A DNA stretch of 50,066 nucleotides, taken from positions 1 through 50,066 of the forward strand of contig NZ_AQWS01000021.1 in assembly GCF_000375405.1 (NCBI RefSeq), read 5' to 3'. Shown here one piece after another: positions 14,909-23,750 of this stretch. Under the pieces are notes generated by a model. That model did no database searches, had not been told where the DNA came from, and saw nothing but the letters and a program-made list of their open reading frames with translations. Source of the DNA: Bacteroides propionicifaciens DSM 19291 = JCM 14649 (lineage in GTDB: Bacteria; Bacteroidota; Bacteroidia; Bacteroidales; Bacteroidaceae). Numbering within the stretch: position 1 is the stretch's first letter; the number at the start of each line of letters is the position of its first letter. Position numbers and translations under genes: made by a program.

Positions 14909-17128
14909 ATGAAAACAAAAACTCTTTTATGCATGGGTCTACTGACCGGTGCTACTGCATTTGCACAAACAAATGTAAAAGACAGTCTGCGTGTTTATAA
15001 CCTCGAAGAGGTTGAAATTGTCTCAACACGTGCCAACAAGAAAACCCCCGTTGCTTTTACGGATATCTCCAAAGAGGAACTTCTAAAGCAGAACACGGGC
15101 AAAGACATTCCCTTTCTTCTTAGTACCAGCCCATCTATCTTGACAACTTCGGACGCAGGTGCGGGTATAGGATACACCAAAATCAGAATCAGAGGAACCG
15201 ATGCCACACGTATCAACGTAACCACCAACGGTATCCCAATGAACGATGCTGAAAGCCATGAGCTCTATTGGGTGAATACCCCCGACTTAGTCTCTTCACT
15301 CGAAGATATCCAGGTGCAGCGTGGTGCTGGAACATCTACCAACGGAGCAGGTGCCTTTGGAGGGACAATTAATATGAGAACTCAAGCTTCATCTCCACAC
15401 AAATACGCCGAAGTATCGGGTGGCTATGGTTCATTTAATACGCATAAAGAGACCTTCCGACTCGGTACAGGACTTATCAAAGATAAATGGGCTTTCGATG
15501 CTCGACTTTCGAATATTAAGAGTGACGGATATAGGGATAGAGCCTCATCGGATTTAAAGTCGTACTTCTTGCAAGGAGGTTACTTCGGGACCTTGACAAC
15601 AGTAAAGTTCATAACCTTTGGAGGTAAAGAAAAAACTTATCACGCTTGGGATGGAGTTAGCCAAGAGCAGCTCAAAAAGAACCGCAGATACAACCCCAAT
15701 GGCGAGATTAAGAATGATGCAGGAGATGTTATCGGGTTCTATAAAAATCAAGTCGACCTATATACGCAGAAAAATTACCAGCTGTTGTTAAACCAATACC
15801 TGAGTCCAAACTGGAGCCTCAATGTGGGCCTTCACTATACAAATGGCAGCGGACATTACGAAGAGTACAAAAACAAACGCACACTAATTCAGTATGGACT
15901 AAAACCCTACATTGTCAATGGAAAAGAGATAGAAAAGGAAGATCTAGTTCGTCGTAAATTTGTGGATAGTGGTTTTGGTGGTGGTATATTCTCACTCGAC
16001 TATAAAGGGGATAGGCTACAAGCATCTCTAGGAGGTGGAATGAACTATTATAAGAACAACCACTTTGGCAAGGTAATCTGGATTAAAAACTACATTGGCG
16101 ATTTAGATCCCGATCACCAATACTACGATAACATTGGACGAAAGACTGATGGTAACATCTATGCACGTGCCAACTATGATATTGTGGGTGGATTAAGCAT
16201 TTATGGAGATGCGCAATTCCGCCATATACGCTACAAATTAAATGGTGTAGATGATGAATGGGATTGGACAGCTAATCCTGCAGGGCTGCAAGCCTTCGAC
16301 TTAGATAAGAAATTTAATTTCTTCAATCCTAAAGTAGGACTATCTTGGCAGATTAACCCATACCACCAAGCATATGCTTCGTTCTCCATTGCTCAAAAAG
16401 AGCCATCGAGAGGGAATTACACCGATGCCTTGTTTTCTAAGCAACCCGATTCGGAAAAGCTTTTCGACTACGAACTAGGTTATAACTACGCTAACGAAAG
16501 ATTCAGTGCGAATGTAAATCTCTACTACATGGATTACAAAGATCAGTTGGTCTTGAATGGCAGAGTAAACGAAATTGGCTCACCGATTTCGGAAAATGTA
16601 AAACACAGCTACCGTATGGGAATAGAGACAGCCTTAGCTGTGCAAATCGCCGATTGGCTGAAATGGGATATCAATGGAACATGGAGCAAGAATAGAATTA
16701 AGAATTACGAAGCCTATTTCAGTGATGAAAACTACGAGCAACATGCCATACAATGGGGTAATTCACCGATAGCATTTTCTCCATCGTTTATGGGGAACAG
16801 TATTATTTCTGCAGATTTCTTAGGAGTTAATATCGCATTTCAGAGCCAGTTCACTACTCGTCAATACTTAGACAATTTAGGACTGAAAGAAAATTCACTT
16901 GACCCCTACTTTGTAAGCCACTTACACGCGAGCTATAAGTTTAATATCCCCTACACCAAAGGACTAACACTTGGAGCAAGCGTATATAACCTATTCAATA
17001 CAAAGTATGAAACCAACGGTTATGCACAAAACTCAATTAGCACTGATGGCAAAACATTAAGCTTTGATCCGCGTTTTTATGCCATGGCTGGAACCAACTT
17101 TATGATTAACGCAAGAATTGCTTTCTGA
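14909..17128 (+). CDS. TonB-dependent outer-membrane receptor for thiamine or its precursor
   Basis: 739-residue outer-membrane receptor. Seen: signal peptide (MKTKTLLCMGLLTGATAFAQ), a TonB-box-like VYNLEEVEIVSTRA, plug-domain motifs IRGTDATRINVTTNGIPMND and VQRGAGTSTNGAGAFGGTIN, and a beta-barrel ending in an aromatic C-terminus (MINARIAF). It has no SusC-type N-terminal carboxypeptidase-like domain. Substrate assignment comes from context: a TPP riboswitch immediately upstream and translational coupling to pnuT and thiamine diphosphokinase, an arrangement described in Bacteroidetes where this receptor is called Omr1. The direct ligand (thiamine versus phosphate ester) is not shown by sequence. 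Confidence 0.92.
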   Translation: MKTKTLLCMGLLTGATAFAQTNVKDSLRVYNLEEVEIVSTRANKKTPVAFTDISKEELLKQNTGKDIPFLLSTSPSILTTSDAGAGIGYTKIRIRGTDATRINVTTNGIPMNDAESHELYWVNTPDLVSSLEDIQVQRGAGTSTNGAGAFGGTINMRTQASSPHKYAEVSGGYGSFNTHKETFRLGTGLIKDKWAFDARLSNIKSDGYRDRASSDLKSYFLQGGYFGTLTTVKFITFGGKEKTYHAWDGVSQEQLKKNRRYNPNGEIKNDAGDVIGFYKNQVDLYTQKNYQLLLNQYLSPNWSLNVGLHYTNGSGHYEEYKNKRTLIQYGLKPYIVNGKEIEKEDLVRRKFVDSGFGGGIFSLDYKGDRLQASLGGGMNYYKNNHFGKVIWIKNYIGDLDPDHQYYDNIGRKTDGNIYARANYDIVGGLSIYGDAQFRHIRYKLNGVDDEWDWTANPAGLQAFDLDKKFNFFNPKVGLSWQINPYHQAYASFSIAQKEPSRGNYTDALFSKQPDSEKLFDYELGYNYANERFSANVNLYYMDYKDQLVLNGRVNEIGSPISENVKHSYRMGIETALAVQIADWLKWDINGTWSKNRIKNYEAYFSDENYEQHAIQWGNSPIAFSPSFMGNSIISADFLGVNIAFQSQFTTRQYLDNLGLKENSLDPYFVSHLHASYKFNIPYTKGLTLGASVYNLFNTKYETNGYAQNSISTDGKTLSFDPRFYAMAGTNFMINARIAF

Positions 17129-17700
17129 TGTTGAGCTTAGAACTATTAGGTACAATCGTAGGAGTAGTCTATCTTTGGCTAGAGTACAAGGCAAGTATAC
17201 ATTTATGGATAGTGGGCATCATCATGCCAGCTATCTATGTCTTCGTTTATTATGAAGCGGGTCTTTACGCCGACTTTGGAATTAATATATACTTCCTGAT
17301 AGCTGCCATATACGGCTGGTTGAGTTGGAAAAACCACAAAACCGATGAAGCTACAGCTACACGCCCTATCACCATTACACCTAAAAGGCTTTATCTTGCC
17401 CTGTTTATAACTTTTTCGGCTTGCTTCTTAGGAATTGCTTGGATACTCATAGCCTTCACTAACAGTGATGTGCCTTGGCTAGACAGCTTTACTACAGCAC
17501 TAAGCATTGTGGGAATGTGGATGCTGGCTAAGAAATACCTTGAACAATGGCTCACTTGGATTGTAGTAGATGTCGTCAGTGCTGGTCTTTATATCTATAA
17601 GGACTTATATCTGACTGCAGGATTATATGCTTTATATACAGTGATTGCTGTTTTGGGCTATTACAACTGGAAAAAAATGATGCTTAATGGAGAAGAATAA
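17128..17700 (+). CDS. pnuT: Thiamine transporter PnuT (PnuC family)
   Basis: Inner-membrane facilitator of the PnuC family, 190 residues, with about seven membrane spans. Seen: LELLGTIVGVVYLWLEYKAS, WIVGIIMPAIYVFVYYEAGL with GLYADFGINIYFLIAAIYGW, and the C-terminal WLTWIVVDVVSAGLYIYKDL motif that lines the substrate path in PnuC proteins. The start ATG overlaps the receptor stop (TGATG), and its end overlaps the next gene by 14 bases, so the three are translationally coupled. Thiamine rather than nicotinamide riboside is inferred from the TPP riboswitch and the kinase downstream. Confidence 0.93.
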   Translation: MLSLELLGTIVGVVYLWLEYKASIHLWIVGIIMPAIYVFVYYEAGLYADFGINIYFLIAAIYGWLSWKNHKTDEATATRPITITPKRLYLALFITFSACFLGIAWILIAFTNSDVPWLDSFTTALSIVGMWMLAKKYLEQWLTWIVVDVVSAGLYIYKDLYLTAGLYALYTVIAVLGYYNWKKMMLNGEE

Positions 17701-18298
17701 ATCAGCCGTAGTTATCGCTAACGGAAGCTTTCCGACAGACCAAAGGACCTTGGAGTGGATTACTAAATCCAACTACATTGCTTGTTGCGATGGCGGTGCA
17801 GACCAAGTGATTGAACAAGGAATAATCCCCGACATTATAGTAGGTGATGGAGATTCAATAAATTCTGCTTACAAGCAAAAGTATAAAGATAGATTGCACC
17901 TAATTGCTGATCAAGAGACCAATGATTTGACCAAAACTGTGACTTACCTAAGTAGTCAGGGCTTTGACGACATCACAATTCTAGGAGCAACGGGCAAAAG
18001 AGAAGATCACACGCTGGGTAATATTAGCTTGCTACTCGACTATATGAAACTGTGCAAAGTCAAGATGATTACAGACCATGGGGTGTTTTATCCGTGTCAA
18101 AATGAGTTCGAGGCAACTATACCCCTAAAATCACAGCTCTCAATCTTTAATTTTGGAGCCACCGACTTAAGAACTGAAGACCTTGAATACCCCATTCGAG
18201 ATTTCACGAGCTGGTGGCAAGGCACACTCAACTGTACACGAAATGAAACTGTCAAGATTCAAGCCAATGGAAATTTCTTAGTCTTTGTGGCTTATTAA
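17687..18298 (+). CDS. thiN: Thiamine diphosphokinase
   Basis: Transfers a diphosphate from ATP to thiamine to make TPP (thiamine diphosphate), trapping the imported vitamin. 203 residues. Seen: the N-terminal catalytic domain with NGSFP, CCDGGADQVI, PDIIVGDGDSI, DQETNDLTKTVTYL and LGATGKREDHTLGNISLLLDY, all diagnostic for TPK; the shorter C-terminal beta domain begins near residue 130. Last gene of the riboswitch operon, started inside the end of pnuT (14-base overlap); terminator follows. Also called tnr3 in Bacteroidetes literature. Confidence 0.95.
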   Translation: MEKNKSAVVIANGSFPTDQRTLEWITKSNYIACCDGGADQVIEQGIIPDIIVGDGDSINSAYKQKYKDRLHLIADQETNDLTKTVTYLSSQGFDDITILGATGKREDHTLGNISLLLDYMKLCKVKMITDHGVFYPCQNEFEATIPLKSQLSIFNFGATDLRTEDLEYPIRDFTSWWQGTLNCTRNETVKIQANGNFLVFVAY

Positions 18299-18325
18299 GA
18301 ATAATATACAGAAATACAAATAAAG

Positions 18326-18364
18326 AAGAAAGGTTTCCAACATCAATTTATGGAGACCTTTCTT
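18326..18364. terminator. Terminator between the thiamine operon and marR
   Basis: 14-bp stem with one G.U pair (18326-18339 with 18351-18364) and an 11-base loop, followed by GCTTTATTT on the plus strand. Lies between convergent genes and may work in both directions. Confidence 0.8.
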
Positions 18365-18371
18365 GCTTTAT

Positions 18372-18728
18372 TTAAGATTCAAATAACGGTTTAATCATTG
18401 GAGGAATTTCAACTTTATCCAAGACAAACTGATCGACTAACTCTTGCCCTTTAGGGGTAAGCTCAAAAAACATCAATCGCTTATCTTCTTTTCCAAGACT
18501 CCGCATAATATAAGCCTTATCTTCAATATTGCTAATGACCTTAGATGTATGAGACGGGCTCATTTCTGTTCGCTCAGCAATGGCGCTAGAGGTCATCTTG
18601 TTTTGAGCTTCATTCAGAGAGCAGAGTACCATAGCTTCGTTAAGGCTTACACCATAAACTTTTCCAAATCCTACCTCAAACTGAGCTAAGGCCTTATACA
18701 AATCTCTCATGACACAAATTGTCTTCAT
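18372..18728 (-). CDS. MarR-family transcriptional regulator
   Basis: 118-residue winged-helix regulator. Seen: VSLNEAMVLCSLNE, KMTSSAIAERTEMSPSHTSKVISNIEDKAYI (recognition helix) and the wing LGKEDKRLMFFELTPKGQEL. Two cysteines (Cys5, Cys36) lie in the N-terminal half, positions where redox-sensing MarR proteins may carry reactive Cys, but no functional claim follows from sequence alone. It starts 12 bases after the stop of the four-domain sulfur flavoprotein and is in the same operon, so it is probably its regulator (inference). Slightly shorter than the 140-150 residues usual for MarR. Confidence 0.88.
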   Translation of the reverse strand: MKTICVMRDLYKALAQFEVGFGKVYGVSLNEAMVLCSLNEAQNKMTSSAIAERTEMSPSHTSKVISNIEDKAYIMRSLGKEDKRLMFFELTPKGQELVDQFVLDKVEIPPMIKPLFES

Positions 18729-18740
18729 ACTAACTTACAT

Positions 18741-21188
18741 TTAAATAAATAAATTACCGTTTGCTTTATCTGCACGTTCCATATAAGTAGCTACACCACC
18801 CAATGAAACTTCGGGTATCAACTCTTCAGCGGTAACGCCCATAACATCCATAGACATTTGACAAGCTATAAACTCGACCCCACTCATTAATGCTTGGCGA
18901 CGTAAAGACTCAACAGAATCTACATTCTTTTGTTTCATAACATAGCGCATCATTCGACGTCCCATTCCACCCATATTCATTTGTGAAAGTTTAAGGTACT
19001 TCGAGTTTGATGGCATCATCATGCTAAACATCTTGCTCATAAAGTCTTTCTTTACTCTTGGCTTTTTGGCGCGCTTAATCACATTAAGCCCCCAGAAAGT
19101 AAAGAATATCGTTACTGGTTGACCTGTAGCTGCCGCACCGTTGGCTAAAATAAATGTGGCTACAGCCTTATCCAAGTCATCACTAAACATGATAAAAGTT
19201 TTACCACGTGGCAAAGATACAGCATTAGCAGTATTTACATCTTGAGGGTCATTCTTTTTAATAAGAATTGTATGAATCCCTTTCTCAGAACTCTTACTTA
19301 AAAACTCATTGCCCGTAGAACCACACCAAGCCTCGGCATCACGGCCAAACGCTGCATCAGTTGAAGTAATTTCGATCGTCTCGCCCGGATTCATCGAGTC
19401 AACAGACTGTTTTAATTTCATGATAGGGCCAGGGCATTGTAAACCACAAGCATCAACTTTAATCGTTTTCATATTTTGAGTAGCCAAGGGCTGTGTTTCG
19501 TTATTTGATTTGGGCGCATTCGCCTGTTTATTTATGGGCGTTGTGTCTAGTGTTGCAGCATTGAACATTTTAGTTCCACCATTCAAACTAAATATATTAG
19601 TAAAACCATGTCCCGCCAAGATGCGATAAGCCAAGTATCCCCTTAGCCCTACTGCACAAGTCAGATAAACAGTTTTATCTTTTGATACCTCATCCAAACG
19701 GCTACGTAATTCGTCAAGTGGAATGTTAGTTGATCCAGCTAAACAGCTTGCACCACATTCAGCCTGGGTACGCACATCAATAAGCTGGACTTTCGCCGGG
19801 TCTAAGTTGACCAAATCTCTCCAACTTACAGTTTTGAGCTTGCCAAGCATAATATTTTCAGCTGTATAACCAGCAATAGCTATAGGGTCTTTGGCAGATG
19901 AAAAGGGTGGAGCATAAGCATGCTCAATCTCCATTAAATCGTGAATCGTCCCGCCTCTTTTCACAAGCAGAGCTAACTGATCAATACGCTTATCTACCCC
20001 ATCAAAGCCAACAACTTGAGCACCATAAAGGCGTCCAGTCTTAGGATTAAAGGTTATTTTGATGGTTAGGGGCAAAGCACCTGGATAATAGCCTGCGTGA
20101 GAACTACCATGTGTAATAACTGATCGAAACTCCATTCCTTCTTGCTCCAAACGTTTGGCTGGCAACCCTGTTGAGGCCACAGTCAAATCAAAGACTTTGG
20201 CTATACTCGTTCCGATTGAACCTTCATAAACGCGTGATTCGCCTAAGATATTATCAGCAACCAACCTTCCTTGACGGTTAGCAGGCCCTGCCAAATAGTT
20301 TAACCAAGGTTTTCCAGAAATGGGGTGTGGGAACTCAATAACATCACCAATGGCATAAATATCTTTATCAGAAGTTTGTAAGTGCTCATTGACTTTGATA
20401 CCACGAGCCTCACCTATTTCGAGCCCTGCAGCAACGGCTAGGTCAGTGAGCGGACGCACACCAATGGAGAGAATAACAAGATCGGTTTTAAGTTTCTTAC
20501 CGCTCTTGAAATGTACAATCAAACCATCTTCCAGTTTTTCGAAAGAAGTTACCGCCTCTTTTAGATAGAGATTCACACCCTTATCAATCAATTCTTGGTG
20601 AACCAGAGAAGCCATTGTAAAATCTAGTGGAGCCATCACTTGATCACCCATTTCAACAATCGAAATTTCGGCACCATATTCGTGCAAATTCTCGGCCATC
20701 TCAAGACCGATAAAACCCGCACCAATAACCACTGCATTCTTTACCTTCTTAGAGTCCATGAATGCTTTGATATGATCGGTATCGTCAACGTTGCGTAACG
20801 TAAAAATGCCTTCACTCTCTATTCCAGGCAAAGGAGGTTTAACAGGAACAGCTCCTGTAGAAATAAGAAGTTTATCGTAAGACTCAACATAAGTGCTACC
20901 ATCAGCTTTACGCAGGGTCAACTCTTTTTTATCTTTATCGATACTGATTACCTCGTTTTCGACACGTACATCAATATTAAAACGTGCCCCAAAAGATTCA
21001 GGGGTTTGAACAAACAACCGATCTCTATCGGAAATAACACCTCCTAAATAGTAGGGTAAGCCACAATTGGCATAAGAAATGTATTTCCCTTTTTCAAGTA
21101 GAATGATTTCAACATCCTCATTCTCTCTTCTAATTCGAGCAGCTGTAGTAGCACCACCAGCGACTCCTCCAATAATAAGTATCTTCAT
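18741..21188 (-). CDS. Four-domain sulfur-transfer flavoprotein: CoA-disulfide-reductase-like + rhodanese + TusA + DsrE-like
   Basis: 815-residue multidomain protein. Domain order: pyridine-nucleotide-disulfide oxidoreductase (1-450) with FAD motif GGVAGGATTAARI, single active Cys42 (SYANCGLP) as in CoA-disulfide/NADH persulfide reductases, NAD motif VVIGAGFIGLEMAE and the YAIGDV motif; rhodanese (about 455-545) with active Cys511 (LTCAVGLRGY); TusA (about 574-645) with DACGLQCPGPIMKLK (Cys581, Cys585); and a DsrE/DsrF-like C-terminal domain (about 663-815) with a conserved-looking Cys776. Predicted to reduce persulfides and relay sulfane sulfur between its own domains. Cytoplasmic. Transcribed with the MarR regulator 12 bases downstream. 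Products are inferred; similar fusions occur in Bacteroidales. Confidence 0.92.
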   Translation of the reverse strand: MKILIIGGVAGGATTAARIRRENEDVEIILLEKGKYISYANCGLPYYLGGVISDRDRLFVQTPESFGARFNIDVRVENEVISIDKDKKELTLRKADGSTYVESYDKLLISTGAVPVKPPLPGIESEGIFTLRNVDDTDHIKAFMDSKKVKNAVVIGAGFIGLEMAENLHEYGAEISIVEMGDQVMAPLDFTMASLVHQELIDKGVNLYLKEAVTSFEKLEDGLIVHFKSGKKLKTDLVILSIGVRPLTDLAVAAGLEIGEARGIKVNEHLQTSDKDIYAIGDVIEFPHPISGKPWLNYLAGPANRQGRLVADNILGESRVYEGSIGTSIAKVFDLTVASTGLPAKRLEQEGMEFRSVITHGSSHAGYYPGALPLTIKITFNPKTGRLYGAQVVGFDGVDKRIDQLALLVKRGGTIHDLMEIEHAYAPPFSSAKDPIAIAGYTAENIMLGKLKTVSWRDLVNLDPAKVQLIDVRTQAECGASCLAGSTNIPLDELRSRLDEVSKDKTVYLTCAVGLRGYLAYRILAGHGFTNIFSLNGGTKMFNAATLDTTPINKQANAPKSNNETQPLATQNMKTIKVDACGLQCPGPIMKLKQSVDSMNPGETIEITSTDAAFGRDAEAWCGSTGNEFLSKSSEKGIHTILIKKNDPQDVNTANAVSLPRGKTFIMFSDDLDKAVATFILANGAAATGQPVTIFFTFWGLNVIKRAKKPRVKKDFMSKMFSMMMPSNSKYLKLSQMNMGGMGRRMMRYVMKQKNVDSVESLRRQALMSGVEFIACQMSMDVMGVTAEELIPEVSLGGVATYMERADKANGNLFI

Positions 21189-21348
21189 TATTCTTGATTA
21201 TAAATAGTTTCTACTGGAAATAACAATCAGTAGTTATTATTGTTCATATTTATCTAATAAAAAAATAGTTTTAGAGTTGGAATTAAATCAAAATTGGTAT
21301 ATTGGAAACTATTATGTAAACAATTAAGAACGACGATCACTTTATTTC

Positions 21349-21370
21349 AACCTAAGAACAACCTTAGGTT
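21349..21370. promoter_or_regulatory. Perfect inverted repeat in the lactate-permease promoter region
   Basis: AACCTAAG - AACAAC - CTTAGGTT, 79 bases before the permease ATG, in the 260-base gap between divergent genes. It lacks a T-tract, so an operator is more likely than a terminator. Confidence 0.4.
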
Positions 21371-21448
21371 CTATTATAGAATCGCCTATTTGCATCATAA
21401 AAGAGTAACCTTATTCTATTCTAAATAATCACATCTAAATCTAATACG

Positions 21449-23056
21449 ATGAACACTATTTTATTAAATGCAGTAGAAGACGTAATGGGAAGCTTTAATT
21501 GGCTTGATGTCTCTCTTGCGGTTATTCCCGTAGTTTTACTTATCATCCTATTGGGGGTCATGAAAGTTTCTGGCGACAAAAGTGCAGCAATCACCCTCCT
21601 TGCTACAGTTATTATTGCAATAGCTGGGTTTAACTTTCCTTTAGTTGACACAGGCTTATCTGTGTGGTATGGCATACTTAAAGCTATATTTCCTATTCTT
21701 ATTATTATCATCATGGCCATTTTCAGTTACCAAGTTTTGGTGCTCACGAAGAAAATGGAAATTATAAAGAGCCAATTCACCTCTATATCATCAGACAAAT
21801 GCGTTCAAGTACTCCTACTAACTTGGGGTTTTGGGGGTTTGCTTGAGGGTATGGCAGGTTTTGGTACTGCTGTAGCAATTCCTGCAGCAATCCTTATTAG
21901 TTTGGGTTTTCAACCCATATTCTCGGCAGTTGTCAGCCTGATAGCCAACAGTGTGGCTACTGGTTTTGGTGCTGTAGGTATTCCTGTTATTGTACTTGGT
22001 CAACAAGCTGGAGTTGAAAACATACAAACATTAAGTACACAAATCGTATGGCAACTCTCACCACTGATGTTCATCATTCCTTTTATCTTATTATTCATGA
22101 CAGATTCACGGATGAAATCTGTACCCAAACATATACTACTGAGTGTAATTGTAGGGGGAGTATCACTAGCGGTTCAATATATAGCAGCTCGCTACATGGG
22201 ACCTGAGACTCCAGCTATTTTGGGTAGTATTGCATCGATTATTACAATCATGATTTATGCTAAAATAGTAGAGAGCAAGAAAGATAAAGAGAATAATAAA
22301 AAGAAAGAACAAATTAGTACCAGCCAAGCATTGAAGGCTTGGAGCCTTTATGGACTAATCTTACTCTTTGTTATTCTCACTAGCCCTATTCTTCCATTCA
22401 AGGAGCCACTAAAAGAGATAATTAGCACGACTTGGACTTTCGATATTTTCGATGCAAACACCCAAGGAATTATGGCTCGTAGCATCTCAATTTATTGGTT
22501 GGTTGATACCGGTGTACTATTATTCTTAGGTTCAATGTTGGGAGGACTAATACAAGGAGCAACACTGGGTTCTCTCTTCAAACTACTCGGACGTGTAATC
22601 AAACTACAATATAAAACAGTTATTACTGTTTGTTCATTAATAGCTTTATCTTCGGTGATGGATTTTTCGGGTATGATAGCTATACTTGGTCTAGCTCTAG
22701 CCTATCTAACAGGTTCATTATATCCACTATTCGCACCTACAGTAGGATGTTTGGGTACATTCCTTACAGGTAGTGATACTTCTTCAAACATTCTGTTTGG
22801 TAAACTTCAAGCTTCAGTTGCACACGCTACAGGAGCTGATCCAAGCTGGCTTGCAGCAGCCAATACAGCAGGAGCTACAGGGGGTAAAATTATATCTCCT
22901 CAAAGTATTGCAGTAGCAACTTCATCATGTGGGCTACAAGGTCAAGAGGGTGCTATCATGAAGAAAGCTATTCCTTTTGCCCTGATGTATATCGCCGTGG
23001 CTGGGCTTATGGTCTATTTCTTACCTAAAATCATGGGTTCCTTGATTGCAGGATAA
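21449..23056 (+). CDS. lctP: L-lactate permease (LctP family)
   Basis: 535-residue polytopic inner-membrane transporter that imports lactate (some members also glycolate) with protons. Seen: about 12-14 hydrophobic spans, family motifs GGLLEGMAGFGTAVAIPAAI, NSVATGFGAVGIPVIVLGQQ, SSVMDFSGMIAILGLALA, FLTGSDTSSNILFGKLQ and NTAGATGGKIISPQSIAVA, matching LctP/LldP along the full length. No lactate dehydrogenase genes adjacent, so it may act in import or overflow export. Divergent from the sulfur-transfer gene; an inverted repeat lies in the shared 260-base upstream gap. Confidence 0.95.
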   Translation: MNTILLNAVEDVMGSFNWLDVSLAVIPVVLLIILLGVMKVSGDKSAAITLLATVIIAIAGFNFPLVDTGLSVWYGILKAIFPILIIIIMAIFSYQVLVLTKKMEIIKSQFTSISSDKCVQVLLLTWGFGGLLEGMAGFGTAVAIPAAILISLGFQPIFSAVVSLIANSVATGFGAVGIPVIVLGQQAGVENIQTLSTQIVWQLSPLMFIIPFILLFMTDSRMKSVPKHILLSVIVGGVSLAVQYIAARYMGPETPAILGSIASIITIMIYAKIVESKKDKENNKKKEQISTSQALKAWSLYGLILLFVILTSPILPFKEPLKEIISTTWTFDIFDANTQGIMARSISIYWLVDTGVLLFLGSMLGGLIQGATLGSLFKLLGRVIKLQYKTVITVCSLIALSSVMDFSGMIAILGLALAYLTGSLYPLFAPTVGCLGTFLTGSDTSSNILFGKLQASVAHATGADPSWLAAANTAGATGGKIISPQSIAVATSSCGLQGQEGAIMKKAIPFALMYIAVAGLMVYFLPKIMGSLIAG

Positions 23057-23085
23057 AACTTTTTTAAACATCATAATTTGCAGAG

Positions 23086-23121
23086 AGTTGGTCCATTCTT
23101 CTAATAAAGAGTGGGCCAATT
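23086..23121. terminator. Terminator between the lactate permease and a GNAT gene
   Basis: 15-bp stem (23086-23100 with 23107-23121), two non-Watson-Crick pairs, followed by TTTTAT on the plus strand. Convergent gene ends. Confidence 0.65.
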
Positions 23122-23124
23122 CTT

Positions 23125-23643
23125 TTATAGACTCTTCTGAAAAGCCAACCTAGCTGTACCATTGGCAACATAGATTATTCCACAATACCTGAAACCCATG
23201 CTTTGCAAAAGGTGAAGCATTACTCCATTATCGGCATGTGTATCTACTCTCAGATTTTGAGAACGCTCCAAACACCAATCTAAGATAAAACGACCTATCC
23301 CTTTAACCCGACCACTACCAGCTACTCTATGAAGTGTAGCGTAAGGTGCATCGTTTAACCACTCTCCCTCATAAATGACTCGATAGGTTGGATCTTCACC
23401 AAAGATGAGGGCAAACACTGCACAAAACTCATTATTCGAAAAGCAAAGATATAGATATCCCTCAGCAATATCTTTCAGTAATTGCTGCTCGGATGGATAA
23501 TCTACAGACCATTGCGATCTATTACCCGATTGATACATCTGCTCTCGAGCAAGATTAAAGACCTCTAAAATCTGTGACATATCAATAGGACAAGCCGGGC
23601 GAATCCTAAACAAATTATCAAACGCAGAACCATTCATAAGCAT
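23125..23643 (-). CDS. GNAT-family N-acetyltransferase
   Basis: 172-residue acetyltransferase with a full GNAT core: IRPACPIDMSQILEVFNLAR at the N-terminus, strand YLYLCFSNNEFCAVFAL, acetyl-CoA-binding GSGRVKGIGRFILDWC (about 108-123) and LRVDTHADNGVMLHLLQSMG then FRYCGIIYV. This is the subgroup often annotated generically; substrate unknown. The start may lie at an internal Met (residue 3 or 22); the first is kept. Monocistronic in appearance. Confidence 0.85.
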   Translation of the reverse strand: MLMNGSAFDNLFRIRPACPIDMSQILEVFNLAREQMYQSGNRSQWSVDYPSEQQLLKDIAEGYLYLCFSNNEFCAVFALIFGEDPTYRVIYEGEWLNDAPYATLHRVAGSGRVKGIGRFILDWCLERSQNLRVDTHADNGVMLHLLQSMGFRYCGIIYVANGTARLAFQKSL

Positions 23644-23680
23644 GAGATTAAATCAAGAGTTATTTCAGTGGGCTAAAATA

Positions 23681-23721
23681 AAGAAAAAAGGCTACTTAAC
23701 ATGATTTACATGTAAGTAGCC
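23681..23721 (-). terminator. Intrinsic terminator of the fsr-like gene
   Basis: Stem GGCTACTTA / TAAGTAGCC (23690-23698 with 23713-23721), extended inward by CATG pairing, followed on the minus strand by CTTTTTTCTTT. Confidence 0.82.
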
Positions 23722-23750
23722 CTCTAAAATATTTAATCTGAACTAAATCT

